Shown here: positions 40,539-46,295 of the stretch, in pieces | How positions within the stretch are numbered: the first letter of the stretch is position 1 | Layout of the letters: each line of letters starts with the position of its first letter | Position numbers and translations under genes: made by a program | From: Clostridiales bacterium UBA4080 | GTDB lineage: Bacteria; Bacillota; Clostridia; Lachnospirales; Vallitaleaceae | Direction of reading: 5' to 3' | DNA length: 46,295 bases | Assembly (NCBI GenBank): GCA_002381865.1 | Contig: DFYO01000052.1 | Coordinates: forward strand, 40,930 to 87,224 | The notes under the pieces: generated by a model | Seen by the model: the letters and a program-made list of their open reading frames with translations, nothing else | Told to the model about the DNA's origin: nothing | The model's database searches: none

Positions 40539-43157
40539 ATGGAAAGAACAGAAGGAAAAACAGTAAAGCAGGTATTAGAGAATTTAGGAACAGATATGGA
40601 GGGCTTAGCGCCGGAGCAGGTTAAAAAAAACAGAGAGCTATATGGATGGAATAAGCTAAAGGAAGAAAAACAAATACCGGTAATTTTGATTTTTTTCAGT
40701 CAATTTAAAGATTTTCTGGTTTTGATTTTAATTATTGCAGCTACTGTATCGGCCTTGATGGGTAAAATAGAAAGCACACTTGTAATTGTTGCTGTATTGA
40801 TTCTAAATGCTACGCTTGGAACTATTCAGCATATAAAAGCTGAACAGTCATTAAAGAGCTTGAAGGCTTTATCTACTCCGAGTGCAAAGGTATTGAGAAA
40901 TGGATTAAAGCAGGAAATTCCTTCAGAGGAGGTTGTAGTTGGAGATATCTTAATTCTTGAAGCAGGTGATTATGTTTCGGGAGATGGACGTGTAATTGAA
41001 AGCAACAGCCTTCAAACTAATGAAAGTGCATTGACAGGAGAGTCCTTAAGTGTTGAAAAGATTACGGGAGTAATTGAAGGAGAGGGTGTTGCACTTGGAG
41101 ACCAAATAAACCGAGTGTTTTCAAGTAGCTATGTAACCTATGGCAGAGGATTGGCAGTAGTTACTGCGGTAGGAGAAAAAACGGAAATTGGAAAAATCGC
41201 AGAGCTGATTAGTAATGCAAAGGAAAAGGCTACTCCTTTGCAACAGAACCTGGATGCTTTTGGTAAAAAGCTATCAATTGGAATACTAATAATATGTGCA
41301 TTGGTATTTGGATTAAGCATATATAGAAATAGTCCTATTATGGATGCGCTTATGTTTGCCATTTCTTTGGCAGTTGCTGCAATACCTGAAGCGCTTAGCT
41401 CAATAGTAACTATAGTACTTGCACTTGGAACAAGAAAGCTTGCAGCAGAAAATGCAATAATAAGAAAGCTTCATTCAGTTGAAAGCTTAGGTAGCATATC
41501 AGTAATTTGCTCCGATAAAACAGGAACCTTGACACAGAATAAAATGACGGTACAAAGTATTTATGTAGACAATCAAGTAGTTGAGGTTAAAGACCTAGAT
41601 AAAGAGGACGAGCTTACTAATAAGCTGGTACTAGCTGGTCTTCTTTGCAGTGATGCTGTCACTACAAATGAAAAAAGTATTGGAGATCCAACGGAAATTG
41701 CTCTTGTTGATTTAGGAGAAAGATTTGAATGGGATGAAATGATTATGAGAAGCAAATATCCCAGAATATCAGAGCTTCCATTTGATAGTGACAGAAAGCT
41801 AATGACTACACATCATGAAATGGAAAATTCTGAGCCTATCGCATTTACAAAAGGTGCTTTAGATGTGATTTTAAAGAGAGCTGCATTTATTGAAATAAAG
41901 GATGGTATTCGTCCAATTACCACAGAGGACAAAAAGGCATTTGAAGAAATAAATTTTATCCTTTCAGATAAAGGGCTTAGAGTACTTGCCTTTGCTTGGA
42001 GAAAAATGAAAGCAGAAAGCTTGAGCTTAGAGGACGAAAATCAGTTGATATTATTGGGATTAGTTACAATGATGGATCCTCCGAGAGAAGATTCGGCAGA
42101 GGCGGTTGCTGCATGTATAAATGCGGGAATTAAGCCTGTAATGATTACAGGAGATCATAAAATAACTGCCTCAGCAATTGCACGTCAAATCGGAATTCTA
42201 AGAAATGATGATAAAGCGATTGATGGAGAAGCAATTGAAAAATTATCAGACCAAGAGCTTAGAGAAATTGTGCCGAAGGTAGCAGTATTTGCAAGAGTAT
42301 CACCGGAGCATAAAATAAGAATTGTTTCAGCGTGGCAAGAGCTTGGTAATGTGGTAGCTATGACCGGTGACGGAGTAAATGATGCACCGGCGCTTAAAAA
42401 ATCTGATATAGGTATTGCAATGGGAATTACGGGAACAGAGGTTGCAAAGGATGCTGCAAGTATGGTACTTACTGATGATAGATTTGCAACAATAATAAAG
42501 GCTATAAACAATGGAAGAAGTATATATGGCAATATTAAAAATGCAATAAAATTTTTGCTTTCAGGAAATACAGCGGGTATTTTAGCTGTATTATATGCAT
42601 CCATTGCAGGACTGGCAGCTCCTTTTGCGCCGGTACATTTGCTATTTATTAACCTGCTCACAGACAGCTTGCCGGCGATTGCAATTGGAGTTGAGCCAGC
42701 ACATGGGCACTTGATGAATGAGAAGCCCAGAGATATAAGCAAGCCAATTCTTGATAAAAAATTTGCCATTGAGGTTGTTTTGGAAGGAATTGTTATAGCC
42801 TTTGTTACAATAATAGCATACTATATGGGCATGACTTACGGAGGTCAGGGCGCAGCTATGACAATGGCATTTGCAACGTTAAGTCTTGCAAGGTTAGTAC
42901 ATGGGTTGAACTGCAGAATTGACGGGCCTATTACATTAAAAACTATTTGGAGCAATCCTTATTCTTATCTGGCATTAATTACAGGAGCTATATTATTATT
43001 TAGCGTACTATTGCTGGAACCGCTACATAAACTATTTGAAATAACAAAGCTTGTGCCTGAACAATATTTGGCAATAGTTGGACTTTCTATAGTGCCTTTA
43101 ATAATTGTTCAGACTGCAAAAAGAATTATTTTTATTAAAGAAAAATACTCCGAATAA
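40539..43157 (+). CDS. Cation-transporting P-type ATPase (P2-type, probable Mn2+/Ca2+ exporter)
   Basis: An 872-residue membrane pump of the SERCA/PMCA-like class. It has the N-terminal cation-ATPase domain, the actuator TGES loop in LQTNESALTGESLSVEK, the phosphorylation site CSDKTGTLTQNKM, the nucleotide-domain segment FTKGALDVIL and the hinge TGDGVNDAPALKKSDIGIAMG. M4 carries AIPEALSSIVT and M6 carries NLLTDSLPAIAIG, placing it among Ca2+/Mn2+ pumps. About ten transmembrane helices. Control by a Mn riboswitch argues that Mn2+ efflux is the physiological job, as for streptococcal and lactococcal homologues. GAAAGG precedes the ATG. Confidence 0.93.
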   Translation: MERTEGKTVKQVLENLGTDMEGLAPEQVKKNRELYGWNKLKEEKQIPVILIFFSQFKDFLVLILIIAATVSALMGKIESTLVIVAVLILNATLGTIQHIKAEQSLKSLKALSTPSAKVLRNGLKQEIPSEEVVVGDILILEAGDYVSGDGRVIESNSLQTNESALTGESLSVEKITGVIEGEGVALGDQINRVFSSSYVTYGRGLAVVTAVGEKTEIGKIAELISNAKEKATPLQQNLDAFGKKLSIGILIICALVFGLSIYRNSPIMDALMFAISLAVAAIPEALSSIVTIVLALGTRKLAAENAIIRKLHSVESLGSISVICSDKTGTLTQNKMTVQSIYVDNQVVEVKDLDKEDELTNKLVLAGLLCSDAVTTNEKSIGDPTEIALVDLGERFEWDEMIMRSKYPRISELPFDSDRKLMTTHHEMENSEPIAFTKGALDVILKRAAFIEIKDGIRPITTEDKKAFEEINFILSDKGLRVLAFAWRKMKAESLSLEDENQLILLGLVTMMDPPREDSAEAVAACINAGIKPVMITGDHKITASAIARQIGILRNDDKAIDGEAIEKLSDQELREIVPKVAVFARVSPEHKIRIVSAWQELGNVVAMTGDGVNDAPALKKSDIGIAMGITGTEVAKDAASMVLTDDRFATIIKAINNGRSIYGNIKNAIKFLLSGNTAGILAVLYASIAGLAAPFAPVHLLFINLLTDSLPAIAIGVEPAHGHLMNEKPRDISKPILDKKFAIEVVLEGIVIAFVTIIAYYMGMTYGGQGAAMTMAFATLSLARLVHGLNCRIDGPITLKTIWSNPYSYLALITGAILLFSVLLLEPLHKLFEITKLVPEQYLAIVGLSIVPLIIVQTAKRIIFIKEKYSE

Positions 43158-43264
43158 TAGTAGGACTATATGATTGGATTGCTAAGCAACACTTTGTTAA
43201 AATATGATATAATTATTATATTAGTATTAACTACCTTGACTAATTGTAAAGGAGCTGAATAAAT

Positions 43265-44221
43265 ATGAGAAATTCAAAGGAAATTTATTTTGCAGGTGGA
43301 TGCTTCTGGGGAGTAGAAGCCTATATGAAGCGAATATATGGTGTTATTGAGGTATCATCTGGCTATGCCAATGGGAAAACTGAAAATCCTTCTTATGAAG
43401 ATTTGATTTATAAGAATTCCGGACATGCCGAGACAGTCCATGTTTTGTATGATCCAAACAAGATTTCACTGAGAAAGCTATTGGATTATTATTTTAAAAT
43501 AATTGATCCTATAAGCATCAATAAACAGGGAAATGACAGAGGAATTCAATACAGAACGGGTATTTATTATGTTGATGAAAAAGATATACCAATTATTGAT
43601 AAAAAAATTAATGAAGTAGCAGCTTTGTTTTCAAAACCAATAGCAGTAGAGGTAAAACCCTTGGAGCATTATTACTTAGCAGAAGAATATCATCAAAATT
43701 ACTTGGAGAAAAATCCTAATGGATATTGTCATATTGATTTGAATTTAGCTAACGAGATTGAAATAAATCCGTCTGATTATTTAAAACCAGAGAACGAAGT
43801 TCTTAGAACTAAGCTGACAGAGGAGCAATATTCAATAACACAGGAAAATGATACAGAGCCTCCCTTTAAGAACGAGTATTGGAACAACAAGGAAGCGGGT
43901 ATATATGTTGACATTGTTACTGGAGAACCACTTTTTTTATCAGAGGATAAGTTTGATTCAGGATGTGGATGGCCGAGCTTTACAAAACCGTTGATACCCG
44001 AAGTAGTGAATTATCAGCAAGATACATCGCATAATCGTATTAGAACTGAGGTGAGAAGCAGAAGCGGAGACAGTCATTTGGGGCATGTTTTTAACGATGG
44101 CCCTGCAGATAAAGGTGGTCTAAGGTATTGTATAAATTCAGGAGCTGTAAGATTTATCCCACTAGAAGAAATGGAAGCTGAAGGATACGGATATCTAATT
44201 AAAAAAGTAAATAGAAAATAG
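43265..44221 (+). CDS. msrAB: Bifunctional peptide methionine sulfoxide reductase MsrA-MsrB
   Basis: A 318-residue fusion that repairs both epimers of methionine sulfoxide. MsrA (about 4-160) has the catalytic GGCFWGVEAYM, SSGYANGKTENPSYEDL and HAETVHVLYDP. MsrB (about 180-315) has GCGWPSFTKPL, RSRSGDSHLGHVFNDGP and the catalytic cysteine in GLRYCINSGAVRFIP. The zinc-binding CxxC pairs of some MsrBs are absent. No signal peptide, so cytosolic. AAAGGAG precedes the ATG, 107 bases after the ATPase gene. Probably separate transcription, but a link to Mn/oxidant defence is natural. Confidence 0.95.
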   Translation: MRNSKEIYFAGGCFWGVEAYMKRIYGVIEVSSGYANGKTENPSYEDLIYKNSGHAETVHVLYDPNKISLRKLLDYYFKIIDPISINKQGNDRGIQYRTGIYYVDEKDIPIIDKKINEVAALFSKPIAVEVKPLEHYYLAEEYHQNYLEKNPNGYCHIDLNLANEIEINPSDYLKPENEVLRTKLTEEQYSITQENDTEPPFKNEYWNNKEAGIYVDIVTGEPLFLSEDKFDSGCGWPSFTKPLIPEVVNYQQDTSHNRIRTEVRSRSGDSHLGHVFNDGPADKGGLRYCINSGAVRFIPLEEMEAEGYGYLIKKVNRK

Positions 44222-44229
44222 TATACTAT

Positions 44230-44267
44230 AAAGCCGCTCTGTATTTTGAAGAATACGGAACGGCTTT
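44230..44267. terminator. Hairpin between convergent msrAB and M14 peptidase genes
   Basis: AAAGCCG/CGGCTTT outer stem with an inner GTATT/AATAC stem. Little T run in either direction, but its place suggests a shared terminator. Confidence 0.5.
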
Positions 44268-44314
44268 AAAAAATGGTTGCCTAATCTAAATAAAAATTTG
44301 AATTATATATTGTG

Positions 44315-46051
44315 CTATTGGATAACAACACCATTATTTAATATATATGAATTGGCAAAATACTGCGCATAGTTTTTTGCTTTTTCTTTTGAGTAAAAGC
44401 TTTTTAAATAATTGCCGGATTGATATACCTCATACATTTCAGACTTGTAGTTTAAAGCCTCAACGGCTAACTGAAGACCTGAATATTTTGCTCTATTCCA
44501 AACCAAGGATTCGAACAAATTATCATTATGCTGAACATACGGCTTACCTACAGGAGGAGATAGCTCCATACAGATAGAAAAACGGTTAAATCTAGCCTTA
44601 AACCAATTTTCAAATCCACAGCCATATTCAGAGGGAGTAGTACTTACAGGCATTGGGCGATAGCCGGTAAGAGTTGCCATTCGATTGATAATACTTATAT
44701 CAATTCCTTCAAAGCCTGCGTGAGTACTATTATCGGCCCAATACATAATATTTCCTGAGGTGTGATAGGATATGGACATAAGAGGTAGCTTTTCATTACA
44801 AAATTTTTGTATTGCTAATGTTTCAAGCTCACTGTTGGGATATGGTCCTTTATAGTTTTCAGAGGACTTTACTGCATAGGAGGATTTTACGGACCAGTTT
44901 CCGTCTTCAAAATTTTTGTTTAAATCAACTCCGTTGGCATTAGCCTTCCACCAGCGATAGTCTTTAGCAATATTATTCATTTTAAATAAATTAACATAAT
45001 TATTTGAAGAATAAAAGCCATACTGGGTAATTGCCAGACCGTCTGGATTAATAACCGGAATAAACCAAATATCAATTTTAGATAGCAAATCCTTAACATT
45101 ATAATTTCCAAAATAACCATTGCCGTAATAGGAATAAAGAATATTATCCATCATTTTCATTGTAAGCATAGAGGTGAAATCCTCTCTAGCATGAATATTT
45201 GAGACGAGAAGAATAGAAGGCTTTGGAGAGGAAGACTTTTCTCCAACCCTAATTGCGTATAAAGGACGATTGTCAAGGGTTCGACCTATAACCTCTAAAT
45301 GTGTAATATCCTTATAGTATTCAGTAGCAAAACGTATATCCTGTTCAATAGTGTTAAGATAATACATACCATTAATTGATGTAAATAGTTTTGGAGCTAA
45401 GGGGGTGGGCGCTTCTTCAGATGCTAAGCCTTGATCAGTAGGAGCTGAAGTGTTATCGGAGATAGGCATATCAGTTGGGCTAACCTCGGATTTATTAAGA
45501 GATTCCGTTTTATTATTATCAGTATTAATAAGCGTAGTTTCGTCGTGGGTGGATTGTGATACTACCTGTTGGCTAGAGGAAGTCAAGTCGTTTTGTTCTT
45601 TAGGGACTTTAGCGCTAGCTTCATTTTTATAAGCAGTTGAAGATATGGTAATTTGGCTTGTAGAAGAATTCCAATCTACACTATAGCCATTAAGCTCAGC
45701 AAAAAATCTTAAGGGTAAATAAATTGTATCATTTCTTTTAAGGACAGCTCGCTCCATTATCTTATAGCTATTATCATCCTTATAATCCTTGTTGTTATTA
45801 TAAAAAATTAGCTTACGCCCATCCTTTTCTGCTTGTAAAAAAGTGTTTCCTATATAATAGGTATAATTAAATTGTGAAAATATACTTGTAGCCTCAACAT
45901 AAGTTACACCATAGTCACAAAGGGTTTTATTAGAAACGTCCCAGTTTATACCGTCAAATAATATACTGCTTTCTGATGCTTTTGATAAAGTAATTGAATT
46001 GCTTAAAGAAAAAATTAAGAAGAATAATATCGGCAAATAGATTTTTTTCAT
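44315..46051 (-). CDS. Secreted M14 zinc carboxypeptidase with N-terminal stalk domain
   Basis: A 578-residue exported metallopeptidase. A signal peptide (MKKIYLPILFFLIFSLSNSI, likely cut after SKA) is followed by a copper-amine-oxidase-N-like stalk domain (about 30-130; YLPLRFFAELNGYSVDWNSS). A Ser/Thr/Pro-rich linker (about 135-215) leads to the M14 domain. Zinc ligands H287 and E290 are in NIHAREDFTSM, the third His is in SISYHTSGNIMYW, the catalytic Glu is in CMELSPPVG, and VINPDGL and NGVDLNKNFE are present. It resembles gamma-D-glutamyl-(L)-meso-diaminopimelate peptidases acting on cell-wall peptides; the substrate is inference. Starts after GGAGGTC. Confidence 0.92.
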   Translation of the reverse strand: MKKIYLPILFFLIFSLSNSITLSKASESSILFDGINWDVSNKTLCDYGVTYVEATSIFSQFNYTYYIGNTFLQAEKDGRKLIFYNNNKDYKDDNSYKIMERAVLKRNDTIYLPLRFFAELNGYSVDWNSSTSQITISSTAYKNEASAKVPKEQNDLTSSSQQVVSQSTHDETTLINTDNNKTESLNKSEVSPTDMPISDNTSAPTDQGLASEEAPTPLAPKLFTSINGMYYLNTIEQDIRFATEYYKDITHLEVIGRTLDNRPLYAIRVGEKSSSPKPSILLVSNIHAREDFTSMLTMKMMDNILYSYYGNGYFGNYNVKDLLSKIDIWFIPVINPDGLAITQYGFYSSNNYVNLFKMNNIAKDYRWWKANANGVDLNKNFEDGNWSVKSSYAVKSSENYKGPYPNSELETLAIQKFCNEKLPLMSISYHTSGNIMYWADNSTHAGFEGIDISIINRMATLTGYRPMPVSTTPSEYGCGFENWFKARFNRFSICMELSPPVGKPYVQHNDNLFESLVWNRAKYSGLQLAVEALNYKSEMYEVYQSGNYLKSFYSKEKAKNYAQYFANSYILNNGVVIQ

Positions 46052-46198
46052 AGCAAGACCTCCGCAAGTAAGCTTTTGTTTTTGTAATACAGTTATCGGC
46101 TTAGAATAAGATAATACTTAGCATATTGAATGTAGCTATAGAATTTTGCTATCTGATAAAAAGCATATAACATAAAATGATTATATCATAAAAACAAT

Positions 46199-46249
46199 CC
46201 CTTTAGTTATTGTCTAAGTAACTTCCCGAATGCTGAAAAACGGGAAGTT
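46199..46249 (+). repeat. IS-associated hairpin repeat, copy 2
   Basis: CCCTTTAGTTATTGTC to the end of the CGGGAAGTT arm, about 90% identical to copy 1 (37626-37675) and in the same orientation. It lies upstream of the M14 peptidase gene with no transposase seen, so it may be a solo IS end or the start of an element outside the window. The last 46 bases (46250-46295) are unassigned. Confidence 0.7.
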
Positions 46250-46295
46250 AATATAGAATTTTACCCAGGCAAAAAAAGCGTTAAATTTTGCGCGA

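Overview
The window reads as a piece of chromosome from an AT-rich, strictly fermentative low-GC Gram-positive anaerobe of the class Clostridia. The evidence is strong GGAGG ribosome-binding sites, a T-box leader, a flavodiiron protein, a class II (B12-dependent) ribonucleotide reductase, citramalate-based isoleucine synthesis, an agr-type quorum-sensing locus and DUF2294, DUF4914 and DUF1015 proteins. I cannot name the genus from sequence alone.

Layout. 1-8.3 kb: a four-module CoA-disulfide reductase on the minus strand, then a ketopantoate reductase-like gene, then a complete agr system. Its LytTR regulator and GHKL sensor kinase are on the plus strand and converge on agrB plus a 48-residue agrD on the minus strand. 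A flavodiiron protein follows. 8.3-13.3 kb: a Na+/Ca2+-type exchanger, a polyphosphate kinase 2, the DUF4914 PEPCK-like protein and DUF2294. 13.4-21.6 kb: a promoter and an isoleucine-type T-box ahead of ilvN-ilvC-cimA-leuB-ilvD-ilvB, i.e. isoleucine/valine synthesis starting from pyruvate. 22.0-25.7 kb: serC-serA-DUF1015, serine synthesis. 26-32 kb: a Bax-inhibitor-1 membrane protein, nrdJ behind two NrdR-like boxes, glgB and a stand-alone receiver protein. 32.2-36.5 kb: argG-argH and a cardiolipin synthase, all minus strand.

36.8-40.1 kb is the accessory part. An IS30 transposase stub and an IS-associated hairpin repeat abut a secreted-peptidase-like gene that has lost its 5' end. A lipoprotein, an IS66 transposase tail and a small membrane protein follow. 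40.2-46.1 kb: a yybP-ykoY-type manganese riboswitch precedes a P-type cation ATPase, followed by a fused MsrA-MsrB and a secreted M14 metallocarboxypeptidase. A second copy of the hairpin repeat lies at the right edge.

How it fits together: most of the window is core anabolism (branched-chain amino acids, serine, arginine, deoxynucleotides) under recognisable cis control (T-box, NrdR-like boxes, possible ARG half box, Mn riboswitch), plus oxygen and oxidant protection (FprA, MsrAB) and metal or cation homeostasis. The points most worth following are the agr locus with a predicted serine-lactone (not thiolactone) signal, the uncharacterised DUF4914 kinase-like protein, DUF1015 as a candidate serine-pathway enzyme, and the IS-flanked secreted gene pair.
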